Below, in pieces: positions 24,738-32,989 of a stretch of 37,162 nucleotides of DNA. Numbering within the stretch: the stretch's first letter is position 1; each line of letters begins with the position of its first letter. The position numbers and the translations under genes were made by a program. The notes below the pieces were generated by a model. The model saw only the letters and a program-made list of their open reading frames with translations, searched no databases and was not told the DNA's origin. This DNA comes from Syntrophorhabdales bacterium. Lineage in GTDB: Bacteria; Desulfobacterota; Syntrophorhabdia; Syntrophorhabdales; Syntrophorhabdaceae. The DNA lies in assembly GCA_018052995.1 (NCBI GenBank), contig JAGPMK010000019.1:1-37162 (forward strand), given 5' to 3'.

Positions 24738-25032
24738 TCTCCTCTTCTAACTCTTTTATCTCTATGTTTAATCGTGTGATTGCGCTTATCCTTTCTTTTA
24801 AAAAAGGGCTCTCTATTGTGGGCGTTCGCCCGGATGTAAACTGGTCATATACATATTCGCCTATCTCTGCATACAACCTCTGGATATTCTTCTGAAGCCT
24901 TGTAATATCAAGGTATCTCTTTTTTCCTATCTTTGCCTGTTTTTCCACATTAAAGGCAATATCCTGGGCGGTCTCTTTCAGTGTCTTTAAACCTTCCTCT
25001 GTCCTCTTTTTTATGTCATCCATTAAAGCCAT
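24691..25032 (-). CDS. Small coiled-coil protein, unknown function
   Basis: A 113-residue, highly charged protein predicted to be almost all helix. Residues 1-60 contain a heptad-like segment (IKKRTEEGLKTLKETAQDI), and residues 85-105 are a strongly acidic coil (IKELEEEIEEIKK). There is no signal peptide or membrane segment and no cysteine. It resembles small bacterial coiled-coil proteins of no known role. AAAGGGGG precedes the ATG. It is cotranscribed with, and overlaps, the BtuF-like gene, which may only reflect shared promoter use. Confidence 0.75.
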   Translation of the reverse strand: MALMDDIKKRTEEGLKTLKETAQDIAFNVEKQAKIGKKRYLDITRLQKNIQRLYAEIGEYVYDQFTSGRTPTIESPFLKERISAITRLNIEIKELEEEIEEIKKTTPYKHGEE

Positions 25033-25219
25033 AAAACCCCCTTTATATATTCATTAGTGGTGTTCGTTTATTCAATATATAAAATAACCCCATGTTTTTC
25101 AAGACACATAGAGGTCCTATACCCTATTTTCCGCAGCAGCATAGATAATGCCAAGCCTTAATCTTCCCCCTTATTGCAATGGAATCTTTTTTAGGGCTGT
25201 TTCATTCGGATAAATCTGC

Positions 25220-25225
25220 TATAAT
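25220..25225 (+). promoter_or_regulatory. TATAAT box 6 bases before the flavoprotein ATG
   Basis: A perfect -10 hexamer ends 6 bases upstream of the ATG at 25232, and no ribosome-binding site lies in between. If used, transcription would start at or next to the start codon, giving a leaderless mRNA. The -35 region (CTGTTT at 25197-25202) is weak. Confidence 0.35.
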
Positions 25226-25231
25226 AAACCC

Positions 25232-26056
25232 ATGTCAAAACTCATTCTCGGTCTGGTGGGTTCGCCAAGGCGATATGGAAACTGCGAGGTCTATATTAAA
25301 GTAATCTCCACATATATGGATTTCGAACATAAACTTGAGCTGATTAGACTTCCTAATCTAAACATTATGCCATGTAATGCATGCTATGGATGTATAATGG
25401 ATAGTCCATGCCCCCACAGCGATGATATGGAGAGGCTTATGGACCGTATTCTAATGGCAGATGGCATAATAATAACCACACCTGTATACTATCTTGGAGT
25501 CCACAGTATATATAAACGCATCCTCGACAGGGGCTTTCTCTTCTATAAATATCTTGAAAAGACATATGGCAAACCCTGCATACTTATAAATATGTATGGG
25601 ATAAAGGACAGAATAGGCGTATCCCCTCAGGCACTTATGGTATTTGCATCTTTTCTCGGGCTTAAGATAAAGGCGAATGTAAACATAAAAGCTGCATTGC
25701 CAGGTGAGGTATATTTCAATAAACCCTATCACAGAAAGGCAAAAAAACTTGCTGAACTTTTGTTCTCCCCGGGTAAAGGCATAGACAATTACGGCTGCCC
25801 CTTCTGTGGCTCTGAGATAGTCCGGATGAGAAGAGGTTATCTCATCTGCACGCTGTGTCATGGGACATTTATGATAGATGGAAAAGGCAAGCGCATCCGG
25901 CTCAAGGAGGGTGGGATATTCGGCACGCCAGAACATATGTTTCTTCATAAAAAATGGTTAGGCAGTATGAAAACACGCTTTTTAGGCTCGAGAAAAAAGA
26001 TAATGAGGGCTATTGCACCCTTAAACAACATTGGCGAGTGGGTTAATTTTGATTAG
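25232..26056 (+). CDS. Iron-sulfur flavoprotein with C-terminal zinc ribbon
   Basis: A 274-residue protein. Residues 1-180 are an NADPH-dependent FMN reductase/ISF flavodoxin fold: LVGSPRRYGN (8-17) binds FMN phosphate, and TTPVYYLGV (82-90) is the second flavin loop. The compact motif C48-x2-C51-x2-C54-x5-C60 is the [4Fe-4S] site of archaeal-type iron-sulfur flavoproteins. Residues 189-209 add a rubredoxin-like or zinc-ribbon motif (C189, C192, C206, C209). It is likely a cytoplasmic electron carrier or reductase in oxygen or redox defence, with an unknown partner. The start codon lacks a ribosome site. Confidence 0.85.
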   Translation: MSKLILGLVGSPRRYGNCEVYIKVISTYMDFEHKLELIRLPNLNIMPCNACYGCIMDSPCPHSDDMERLMDRILMADGIIITTPVYYLGVHSIYKRILDRGFLFYKYLEKTYGKPCILINMYGIKDRIGVSPQALMVFASFLGLKIKANVNIKAALPGEVYFNKPYHRKAKKLAELLFSPGKGIDNYGCPFCGSEIVRMRRGYLICTLCHGTFMIDGKGKRIRLKEGGIFGTPEHMFLHKKWLGSMKTRFLGSRKKIMRAIAPLNNIGEWVNFD

Positions 26057-26101
26057 CAGCCATTTTACAATATGAGGACTTTTAAAAAGGTCTGAATTTT
26101 A

Positions 26102-26130
26102 TTGATTATTGTCAGTAAACATTGTAATTT
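26102..26130 (+). promoter_or_regulatory. Candidate greA promoter
   Basis: TTGATT (26102-26107) and TAATTT (26125-26130) with a 17-base spacer, 30 bases before the greA ATG. Confidence 0.35.
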
Positions 26131-26150
26131 TTTTCTTTAATAAACATTGT
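26116..26150. repeat. Direct repeat TAAACATTGT upstream of greA
   Basis: The decamer occurs at 26116-26125 and 26141-26150, 25 bases apart, on either side of the expected greA transcription start. It could be an operator pair or chance in AT-rich DNA. Confidence 0.35.
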
Positions 26151-26160
26151 GGGGTTAAGG

Positions 26161-26631
26161 ATGAAGGCGCCTATTACAAGAAAGGGCTATGATAACCTGA
26201 AGAGGGAAAGGGAATATCTTCTAAACACAAAGAGGCCTAAGATTATCAAGGCAATAGAAGAGGCGAGGGGTCATGGAGATCTATCAGAAAATGCAGAGTA
26301 TGATGCGGCAAAGGAGGAGTATCAATTCCTCCAAAAAAAGATTGCCGAGATAGAGGAGATGATAAAAAACTCCGAGATTATGGATGTGAAAAAATCAGAC
26401 CCATCGCAGGTGGAATTCGGCTGCGTTGTAACACTATTAAACCTTGATACAGATGAAGAGGTGGTTTATACATTGGTAGGTCCCTATGAATCAGACATTG
26501 AACAGGCAAAGATCTCCATAACATCACCTCTTGGCAGGGCACTTATGGGAAAGGAGGTAGGGGATGAGGTTGTCTTCTCAGCCCCAGGTGGGCAGAGGAC
26601 ATACGAGGTGGTAAAGATAGAATCAGTTTAG
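26161..26631 (+). CDS. greA: Transcription elongation factor GreA
   Basis: A 156-residue factor that rescues backtracked RNA polymerase by stimulating transcript cleavage (E. coli GreA is 158 residues). The N-terminal coiled coil carries the hallmark GDLSENAEYDAAKEE (near residues 40-55), with the acidic tip residues Asp and Glu. The C-terminal FKBP-like domain includes TLVGPYESDIEQAKISITSPLGRALMGK and the GDEV turn. I start at the ATG at 26161. The in-frame GTG at 26149 adds only MGLR and would remove the GGGG ribosome site. Confidence 0.96.
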   Translation: MKAPITRKGYDNLKREREYLLNTKRPKIIKAIEEARGHGDLSENAEYDAAKEEYQFLQKKIAEIEEMIKNSEIMDVKKSDPSQVEFGCVVTLLNLDTDEEVVYTLVGPYESDIEQAKISITSPLGRALMGKEVGDEVVFSAPGGQRTYEVVKIESV

Positions 26632-26636
26632 CTGGA

Positions 26637-26663
26637 AACCAGGCACCTTACAAAACCCTGGTT
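26637..26663 (+). other. Hairpin between greA and the iscU-like gene
   Basis: AACCAGG (26637-26643) pairs with CCTGGTT (26657-26663) around a 13-base loop. No T tract follows, so read-through into the next gene is likely. It may stabilise the greA 3' end. Confidence 0.35.
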
Positions 26664-26702
26664 GTAGAAAATTAGAAAAATAAAGAGCAATGGAGGCTTA
26701 CA

Positions 26703-27107
26703 ATGGCAAGGGGTCCCTATAATGATACGGTTATGGACCATTTTTTAAATCCCAGGAACATGGGCGAGATAGAGAATGCTGACGCAGTGGCTGAGGTGGG
26801 AAACAATGTCTGTGGGGATACCATGAAGATATATCTAAAGATAGAGGATAATAGGATTGTGGATGTAAAATTCAAGACCTTTGGTTGTGGTGCTGCCATA
26901 GCATCTAGTAGCATAACCACTGAATTGATAAAGGGAAAGACTATCGATGAGGCGCTCAAGTTAACAAACAAACAGGTAATGGAGGCACTGGGTGGCCTGC
27001 CTCCTGCTAAAGAGCACTGTTCTGTCCTTGCAGAAGATGCACTCAGGGCAGCTATCGAGGATTATCTGAAAAAAGCAGACCATAAGGAAAAAACATGTTC
27101 AGGATGA
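26703..27107 (+). CDS. iscU: IscU/NifU-type iron-sulfur cluster scaffold
   Basis: A 134-residue scaffold on which [2Fe-2S]/[4Fe-4S] clusters are assembled before transfer. The three ligand cysteines are C37 (NNVCGD, with assembly-controlling Asp39), C62 (FGCGAAIASSS) and C106 (EHCSVLAEDA). The IscU chaperone-binding LPPVK-like motif appears as LPPAK (99-103). No cysteine desulfurase (iscS/nifS) is next to it. With the hydrogenase and ferredoxin genes in the same region, demand for clusters is high. GGAGG precedes the ATG. The 3' end overlaps the next gene by 13 bases. Confidence 0.92.
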   Translation: MARGPYNDTVMDHFLNPRNMGEIENADAVAEVGNNVCGDTMKIYLKIEDNRIVDVKFKTFGCGAAIASSSITTELIKGKTIDEALKLTNKQVMEALGGLPPAKEHCSVLAEDALRAAIEDYLKKADHKEKTCSG

Positions 27108-27484
27108 TAAAGGTAAAAACTGCAGGCAAAGTTGAGGCAAAGGATATAACAGATGATGTGGTAAAGGCTGTCAAGGGGGAAACAGGTAAACTTCTCAATG
27201 TTTATACGCCCCATACAACATGCGGGCTTGTTATAAATGAGGATGCGGATCCTGATGTAATGAGGGATATAATAGACGGGCTTGAACGCCTTGCCCCTAG
27301 AAACTACCCCTATAGGCACCGAGAGGGCAATTCTGATGCCCATATAAAATCCTCTCTTACTGGGTGTTCCATTATGATCCCATTATCAGAGGGAAAACCC
27401 TTATTGGGGCAATGGCAGGGTATCTTTCTCATGGAGTTTGACGGACCAAGAGAGAGAAAGGTCTTTTTAACCCTTATCCAATAG
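27095..27484 (+). CDS. YjbQ family protein (UPF0047)
   Basis: A 129-residue protein of the YjbQ/UPF0047 family, which can show secondary thiamine-phosphate synthase activity. Its real role is unclear. The three conserved blocks are present: TPHTTCGLVINEDADPDV, HREGNSDAHIKSSLTG and GQWQGIFLMEFDGPR, with the metal-binding histidines. I chose the ATG at 27095 because AAGGA lies 6 bases upstream. A second in-frame ATG at 27104 would remove only three residues. Overlap with the scaffold gene suggests coexpression. Confidence 0.92.
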   Translation: MFRMIKVKTAGKVEAKDITDDVVKAVKGETGKLLNVYTPHTTCGLVINEDADPDVMRDIIDGLERLAPRNYPYRHREGNSDAHIKSSLTGCSIMIPLSEGKPLLGQWQGIFLMEFDGPRERKVFLTLIQ

Positions 27485-27512
27485 GATAAAGATTATTTTA
27501 GGAGCTATATGT

Positions 27513-27980
27513 ATGATTAGGATAAAAAAATTTATGGTTTTTTTAATGATCTCCACCTTTATCCTTATGGCGGTGCATGATGTCTCTGCAAAAGAGGAAA
27601 AGATCCAGAAACCAAAGGAAAACGGTGTATATATCAAGACAAAGAATGGTTTAGTAAGGCTGCTGCCCAATATTGTCTTTGATGAGGGTGGGGTAATATT
27701 TATCAATTCCAATAATCCCCAGACATTCGCCTTAAAGGATATTCAATATTTTATAGTCTACGGGACATTCGATATGGATGTTCTTACCTATAATCCCATG
27801 CTTTTTTATCAGGCCTCAGCGCTGGGCAGCCCAAGATTTGTCTTTGGGAAGGATATTGATATAACTGTAAAAAAGCAAAAGACTCCAAACCTATGGATAG
27901 TGAGGCCTAAGGGGCCTTTTAGCAGGGGATATTTTGCCCTCTGGATTAATGATACTGCCTGGGATTTTGTCATAGAATAG
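27513..27980 (+). CDS. Exported protein of unknown function
   Basis: A 155-residue protein with a clear N-terminal signal peptide: a basic start MIRIKK, a hydrophobic core FMVFLMISTFILMA, and a likely signal-peptidase I site after VSA (near residue 26). The mature part is beta-rich with many aromatic residues (NLWIVRPKGPFSRGYFALW). I cannot place it in a family, and it has no lipobox cysteine. AGGAG lies 8 bases before the ATG. It ends just before the tRNA-Cys gene on the other strand. Confidence 0.7.
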   Translation: MIRIKKFMVFLMISTFILMAVHDVSAKEEKIQKPKENGVYIKTKNGLVRLLPNIVFDEGGVIFINSNNPQTFALKDIQYFIVYGTFDMDVLTYNPMLFYQASALGSPRFVFGKDIDITVKKQKTPNLWIVRPKGPFSRGYFALWINDTAWDFVIE

Positions 27981-27981
27981 C

Positions 27982-28056
27982 TGGAGGCGGCATCCGGATT
28001 TGAACCGGAGAATAACGGTTTTGCAGACCGCTGCCTTACCACTTGGCTATGCCGCC
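27982..28056 (-). tRNA. tRNA-Cys(GCA)
   Basis: Read on the minus strand. Acceptor GGCGGCA pairs with TGCCGCC, discriminator is U (characteristic of tRNA-Cys), and CCA is encoded (27984-27982). Anticodon GCA is at 28024-28022 inside a GCGGT/ACCGT-type stem. The T-arm is TCCGG-TTCAAAT-CCGGA. It lies downstream of tRNA-Gly on the same strand. Confidence 0.96.
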
Positions 28057-28072
28057 ATATATTTAGTAAAAA

Positions 28073-28118
28073 GTGATTAGCGAGGGGCATACCTGCCGGC
28101 CAACCATCCACTAATCAC
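28073..28118. terminator. Terminator-like hairpin between tRNA-Gly and tRNA-Cys
   Basis: GTGATTAG (28073-28080) and CTAATCAC (28111-28118) form a perfect 8-bp stem with a 30-base loop. On the minus strand the stem is followed by TTTTT (plus-strand A run 28068-28072). On the plus strand a TTTATTTTTT tract follows after CG. It could end transcription from either side or serve as an RNA-processing site. Confidence 0.45.
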
Positions 28119-28132
28119 CGTTTATTTTTTAA

Positions 28133-28207
<75 letters not shown>

Positions 28208-28224
28208 CTGTATTTTGTTTTTAT

Positions 28225-28254
28225 TTTATAATACAAACCCCCCATATATGTCAA
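28225..28254 (-). promoter_or_regulatory. Promoter of the tRNA-Gly/tRNA-Cys unit
   Basis: On the minus strand TTGACA (28254-28249) and TATAAA (28230-28225) are separated by 18 bases, about 18 bases before the tRNA-Gly 5' end. Confidence 0.55.
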
Positions 28255-28363
28255 TGTTTTGTTTTTATTAAGTTAAAGCCTTTGAAAAAAGATCTATCCC
28301 GACATGGCATCCATATGGCGCAATGACTTTTAATGCTGTTATTGAAAGAGTAAGGTGGGTATT

Positions 28364-28528
28364 ATGGTTAAAAAAGGAGGGTTGATTTTAGCCTGGAATA
28401 ACCCGATTAAGGTATGGATCTATCAAAAATTATATTTCAAAAACCATTTTTTTTTGATAGAATTAAAAAATGGCAGAAAAAAAAACCAAGAAAACCACCA
28501 GGAAAAAAACCAAGAACATCTTCATTGA
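28364..28528 (+). other. Possible 54-codon upstream ORF overlapping the ftsH start
   Basis: ATG at 28364 follows AAGGTGGG (28352-28359), a better ribosome site than ftsH has. The frame runs to TGA at 28526-28528 and overlaps the first 59 bases of ftsH in another frame. The peptide (starting MVKKGGLILAWNN) resembles nothing I know. It may be a leader peptide, or chance. Confidence 0.25.
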
Positions 28529-30401
28529 ACTTAAAGAAAAAAATAAGCTAAAGGATAAAAAGACAAAAAGCTTTACCCTTCTTTATTTTGTCCTTGCCTT
28601 TATTGCCATCATCATCATCAATAGCTACATCTTTAAGGCAGAGGTGAAAACAATCCCTTACAGTGAATTTAAGGAGCTTATACATACAGGAAAGATAAGC
28701 GACCTTATAATAGACACAGATACCATACAGGGGATGCTTGCATTAGAGAGTGGTAAAAAGATCAAATTTCTTACAAGCCGAGTTGAGGATCCTGATCTTG
28801 TGAGACAACTTCAGGAGAATAAGATCAAATATACAGGATATTACGAAAACAAGATCATAAAGGCGATAGTGTCATGGGTTTTGCCCTTTGCCATCATCAT
28901 ATTTATATGGAATATCCTTATGAGGAGGATGGGTGGTGCACCATCCAGTGTCCTGAATTTTGGAAAGAGCAGGGGGAAGATCTATGGAGAGGATGAGATA
29001 AGTATAACCTTTGATGATGTGGCAGGTGTTGATGAGGCAAAGGAGGAGCTTAAGGAGATAATAGAGTATCTTAGAAACCCAAACAAATTTTTAAATATAG
29101 GTGGTAAAATACCAAAGGGCATACTTCTTGTTGGCCCACCAGGGACAGGAAAGACCCTCCTTGCAAAGGCAGTAGCAGGCGAGGCAAAGGTGCCCTTCTT
29201 TAGTATGAGCGGCTCTGATTTTGTTGAGATGTTCGTAGGCGTGGGTGCATCGAGGGTAAGAGACCTTTTTGCCCAGGCACAACAGAAGGCACCGTGTATT
29301 ATCTTTATAGATGAGCTTGATGCCCTTGGAAAGGCAAGGGGAATGAACCCCCTTTCGTCTCACGATGAGAGGGAACAGACCCTTAACCAACTCCTCTCGG
29401 AGATGGATGGCTTTGATACAAAGACAGGGGTTATTATTATGGGTGCCACAAATAGACCTGAGATACTTGACCCTGCGCTGCTGAGACCAGGCAGGTTCGA
29501 CAGGCACATTCTTGTTGATAGACCTGATATAAAGGGTAGGGAGGAGATACTCCAGGTTCATATCAAAAATGTGAAGGTATCAAAGGATGTAGACCTGAAG
29601 GTTGTGGCGGCAAGGACACCAGGTTTTGTAGGCGCTGACCTTGCAAACCTTGTAAATGAGGCTGCACTGCTTGCTGCAAGAAAGAACAAACAGTCTGTCA
29701 CTATGGAGGATTTTGAGGAGGCAATAGACAGGGTGGTGGCAGGGCTTGAGAAGAAAAAGAGGGTCATGAGCAGAAAGGAAAAAGAGATTGTTGCCTACCA
29801 TGAGACAGGACATGCCTTAATGGCAGAGTTTCTTGAGACAGCAGACCCTGTGCACAAGATATCAATAATACCAAGGGGTATAGCAGCCCTGGGTTATACA
29901 ATGCAGCTCCCTACAGAAGATCGCTATCTCATGACTAAAAAAGAGCTTCTTGACAGATTATGCGTGCTTCTTGGCGGTAGGGTGGCAGAGGAGATAAAGT
30001 TTGGTGAGATATCCACAGGTGCCCATAATGACCTATATCGGGCAACAGACATAGCCAAGTCCATGGTAAAGGAATACGGGATGAGCAAAAAATTAGGCTA
30101 CGTAACCTTTGAAAAAAACAGAAAACCCTTGTTTCTGGATATAACACCATCCTTTGGAGGTAGGGATTACAGCGAGGAGACCGCAAGGGAGATAGATAAT
30201 GAGATAAAATCCATTATAGATGAGTCATACGAAAAGACAAAAAAGATACTCAGCGACAACAAGGAGCTTCTTGAAAAGGTAGCGCAGATGCTTCTTGAAA
30301 AGGAATCCATTGATGGAGATGAATTAAGACGTCTGATCAAGGGTGAGGGCAGTGGAGAAAAAGAGGATAAACGAGGAGAAGAGCAAGATAGACCTCATTA
30401 A
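28470..30401 (+). CDS. ftsH: ATP-dependent zinc metalloprotease FtsH
   Basis: A 643-residue membrane-bound AAA+ protease that degrades misfolded membrane proteins and short-lived regulators. A lysine-rich N-terminus (1-33) precedes membrane helix 1 (about 34-55). A periplasmic domain follows, then helix 2 (about 131-151). The AAA domain has Walker A GPPGTGKT (222-229), pore loop FVGVGAS, Walker B IIFIDE (277-282) and the second region of homology [18 protein letters not shown]. The protease domain has HETGH (444-448) plus the third zinc ligand in [10 protein letters not shown]. The ATG has no visible ribosome site, and codons 3-5 run through nine consecutive A bases. Confidence 0.97.
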   Translation: MAEKKTKKTTRKKTKNIFIELKEKNKLKDKKTKSFTLLYFVLAFIAIIIINSYIFKAEVKTIPYSEFKELIHTGKISDLIIDTDTIQGMLALESGKKIKFLTSRVEDPDLVRQLQENKIKYTGYYENKIIKAIVSWVLPFAIIIFIWNILMRRMGGAPSSVLNFGKSRGKIYGEDEISITFDDVAGVDEAKEELKEIIEYLRNPNKFLNIGGKIPKGILLVGPPGTGKTLLAKAVAGEAKVPFFSMSGSDFVEMFVGVGASRVRDLFAQAQQKAPCIIFIDELDALGKARGMNPLSSHDEREQTLNQLLSEMDGFDTKTGVIIMGATNRPEILDPALLRPGRFDRHILVDRPDIKGREEILQVHIKNVKVSKDVDLKVVAARTPGFVGADLANLVNEAALLAARKNKQSVTMEDFEEAIDRVVAGLEKKKRVMSRKEKEIVAYHETGHALMAEFLETADPVHKISIIPRGIAALGYTMQLPTEDRYLMTKKELLDRLCVLLGGRVAEEIKFGEISTGAHNDLYRATDIAKSMVKEYGMSKKLGYVTFEKNRKPLFLDITPSFGGRDYSEETAREIDNEIKSIIDESYEKTKKILSDNKELLEKVAQMLLEKESIDGDELRRLIKGEGSGEKEDKRGEEQDRPH

Positions 30402-31248
30402 AGAGTCTATATGCGTTTATAAGAAGTGTATGGAGTGTAAGGCATTGTTTAAAAAGGGGGAACTATACTTTTCATGCGTGGAAGACTTTGTTGATGATAA
30501 GGGCAGAAGCTGCCTTTATAGATTAAAGGAGATGTGCCATGCCCTATATAGGCGTTCCGAAGAGGCAACATATAAGGAAAAGCTCTATGACATGACAGTG
30601 GGTTATATATTCCACGAGGCAATGAAATTCAGAGAGAACCTCTATCAGATTGAACATTACAGGCCCAACTCTATAAGGGAGATGGCTGAACTCACAACGA
30701 TTGAAAAAAAGATACTCCATGACATAAACTCATTTACAAAAAAGGCGCATAAAAGGCTTAAGGAGGGTTTGAAGGAGATAAAGATGCTCCTCAGAGAACT
30801 CGTAGCACAGTTGAGAGACCTCATCAAACTCTATAAAGATAGCTACCTCATGCCACGTTTTGTCCTGGAGAATCAAAAGGACCTTATAACTATATATGGA
30901 AAAAAGGGCTATGAAATGCTTTTAAATGAGCTATATGAGGATGGCAAGGAACTATTGATTTTAAAGGCAGCTAAAAGCTATCTTGAAAGTGAATACTATG
31001 ATATATCAAGGGGTCTTCTCAAAAAAGTCCTGTATATGAACAGAGACAATCGCTATGCAGAGTTTCTCTTTCTCTATTCCTCTGCCTTTCACTTTTTTTA
31101 TAAAAACAGATTCCAGAGGGCATTGAATTTTGCAAAAAAGGCGTTAATTGTAGAGGCAGAGGACATGGGCGACAACATGTCTATATACAAAAATAATCTC
31201 AATGAGCTTATACACAACATACAAAAGGAATTAAAGAGAAAAAAATAG
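30343..31248 (+). CDS. TPR-like helical protein, unknown function
   Basis: Up to 301 residues, mostly charged helix, with no signal peptide. Residues 20-75 hold six cysteines in a loosely spaced set (CVYKKCMECK, SCVED, SCLYR, MCHA) that could bind metal. Residues 130-170 look like a long coiled coil. Residues 205-275 resemble two TPR-like repeats (AAKSYLESEYYDISRGLLKKVL, RFQRALNFAKKALIVEAED). I do not recognise the family. The start is uncertain. GTG at 30343 gives a 59-base overlap with ftsH, a second GTG lies at 30352, and neither has a well-placed ribosome site. It probably depends on ftsH translation. Confidence 0.65.
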   Translation: MRAVEKKRINEEKSKIDLIKESICVYKKCMECKALFKKGELYFSCVEDFVDDKGRSCLYRLKEMCHALYRRSEEATYKEKLYDMTVGYIFHEAMKFRENLYQIEHYRPNSIREMAELTTIEKKILHDINSFTKKAHKRLKEGLKEIKMLLRELVAQLRDLIKLYKDSYLMPRFVLENQKDLITIYGKKGYEMLLNELYEDGKELLILKAAKSYLESEYYDISRGLLKKVLYMNRDNRYAEFLFLYSSAFHFFYKNRFQRALNFAKKALIVEAEDMGDNMSIYKNNLNELIHNIQKELKRKK

Positions 31249-31267
31249 AGAAAGGAGGGGATAAAAG

Positions 31268-31492
31268 ATGCCCATATTTGAGTATGTATGTGAGAAGTGC
31301 GGCAATGAATTCGAGGCACTCGTATTTAGGGATGAGCAGCAGAGCTGCCCTCGCTGTGGTGCAGATAACCCTGTGAAGAAGATGTCGTCTTTTGGTTTCT
31401 CTATTGGATATAGATTTAAGGCATCCTCCACTGGGTCAGGCAGTTCGTGTGCAAGTTGCGGCTCATCAAACTGTTCATCATGTTCCCATTGA
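31268..31492 (+). CDS. FmdB-family zinc-ribbon regulatory protein
   Basis: A 74-residue protein. MPIFEYVCEKCGNEFEALV is the hallmark start of FmdB-type zinc ribbons (C9, C12, C27, C30). The tail is rich in Ser, Gly and Cys (SSCASCGSSNCSSCSH) and may hold a second metal site. The family is often annotated as a putative regulator, but its function is not established. AAAGGAGGGG lies a few bases before the ATG. Confidence 0.88.
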   Translation: MPIFEYVCEKCGNEFEALVFRDEQQSCPRCGADNPVKKMSSFGFSIGYRFKASSTGSGSSCASCGSSNCSSCSH

Positions 31493-31567
31493 TCAAAAAA
31501 GGTTTCGGTGGGTGGAATTAGCGGTATGTCCTCCCCCTTATTTTAGCACTGAATCTTAGGCAATACC

Positions 31568-32989
31568 ATGGACCTTCCCTATAAAGTCAAAAAAGTCATC
31601 GAAAAATATAATCTTATAGCCCCGAAGGACAATGTTCTCATTGGTGTCTCCGGGGGCATGGACTCAGTGGCCATGTTTCATATCCTCCTGAGGATCTCTG
31701 AAAAGATAGATTTCAAGATAGGTATAGCCCATGTGAACCATCAGCTAAGAGGCAGTGAGTCTGAAAGGGATGAGGCATTTGTAAGAGCTCTTGCAGAGGG
31801 ATGTCATATCCCCTTCTTTTCTGAGAGGTTTGATGTCAAGGCATACTCAAGGGAGAGAAACCTATCTATTCAGCACGGTGCAAGGGACATCCGCTATGAT
31901 TTTTTCAATGACATTGCCCTAAAACACAGTTATAACAAAATAGCTATCGCCCATAACCTTGATGACCAGGTTGAGACCTTTCTGCTCAGGCTTATAAAGG
32001 GAAGTGGCTTAAGGGGCTTATCGTCCATACCTATTCAAAGGGATAGGATTATAAGACCTCTTCTTTTTACATATCGTCATGAGATAGAGGAATATGCTAG
32101 AGCCAATTCCATCTCCTATGTGGAGGACTCATCCAATAAAAAGACATACTACGAGCGCAACTATATTAGAAAAAACATAATCCCCCTCATGGGTAGGCTC
32201 AACACTGCCTTTAAAGATAAGGTGATTTCATTACTGGATGACATAGCTGAGGTAGATAAGGTATTTCAAAAAAAGGCAACTGATTTTTTAAATGAACGTC
32301 TCTTCTCAGACAAAGATGGATTATGGATAATGATCGATGATTTAATGTCACTGGACACCCAGACGCAATTTAAGGTTATCTGTGGCATAATAAGTCAACT
32401 GGAGATGAGTTTTATACCTCTGAGGCAGCACATGCAGCTTATTGATAAGATTATCCGCAGCAGAAGACCAAACCTTTCATTGAATCTTCCTCTGGGCATG
32501 AGGGTTAGAAAGGTTTATGATAGGCTTATATTTACAAAAAAGACCCTGCCTGAGAGATTCAACACTACTATCGATATTCACGACGGTATAAATATATTAG
32601 AACCCTTTAATTTAATCCTCGAGGTAGAGAGGTATTCTAAAAAAGACATTTTCCCTTTTACAAAACCAATAGAGGCAAGGCTCTCAGAGAATATTGCATT
32701 CTTTGACAGTGATAAGATAGGCAGGCTCTCTCTGAGATGCTTTATTGAAGGTGACAGATTTATGCCATTAGGCATGGATAATATGGTAAAGATCAAGGAT
32801 TTTTTCATATCTCGGAAGATACCCCTTGAAGATAGGCGAAAAACACCCTTTCTTCTCTCTGGAGGCGATATCATCTGGATAATAGGTCACAGGATAGACA
32901 ATAGGTTCAGGGTAACTGAAGATACCCTTCATGTCCTAAAGGTCACTGCATCAGCCCTGCCAAAACAAAGGGATGGACAGACTGAATAG
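31568..32989 (+). CDS. tilS: tRNA(Ile)-lysidine synthase
   Basis: A 473-residue enzyme that converts C34 of tRNA-Ile2(CAU) to lysidine so that it reads AUA, a codon used heavily in this DNA. The PP-loop SGGMDS (28-33) binds ATP. HVNHQLRGSESERDEAFV and HNLDDQVETFLLRLIKGSGLRGL are the conserved tRNA/lysine blocks, and YVEDSSNKKTYYERNYIRKNIIP closes the catalytic domain. The longer length reflects the TilS substrate-binding and C-terminal domains. TilS is often adjacent to ftsH in bacteria. Here ftsH comes first and two genes intervene. Confidence 0.96.
   Translation: MDLPYKVKKVIEKYNLIAPKDNVLIGVSGGMDSVAMFHILLRISEKIDFKIGIAHVNHQLRGSESERDEAFVRALAEGCHIPFFSERFDVKAYSRERNLSIQHGARDIRYDFFNDIALKHSYNKIAIAHNLDDQVETFLLRLIKGSGLRGLSSIPIQRDRIIRPLLFTYRHEIEEYARANSISYVEDSSNKKTYYERNYIRKNIIPLMGRLNTAFKDKVISLLDDIAEVDKVFQKKATDFLNERLFSDKDGLWIMIDDLMSLDTQTQFKVICGIISQLEMSFIPLRQHMQLIDKIIRSRRPNLSLNLPLGMRVRKVYDRLIFTKKTLPERFNTTIDIHDGINILEPFNLILEVERYSKKDIFPFTKPIEARLSENIAFFDSDKIGRLSLRCFIEGDRFMPLGMDNMVKIKDFFISRKIPLEDRRKTPFLLSGGDIIWIIGHRIDNRFRVTEDTLHVLKVTASALPKQRDGQTE

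Noticed and set aside
27809-28111. Minus-strand ORF across tRNA-Cys
   Set aside because: It is explained by the tRNA and by the antisense of the exported protein.
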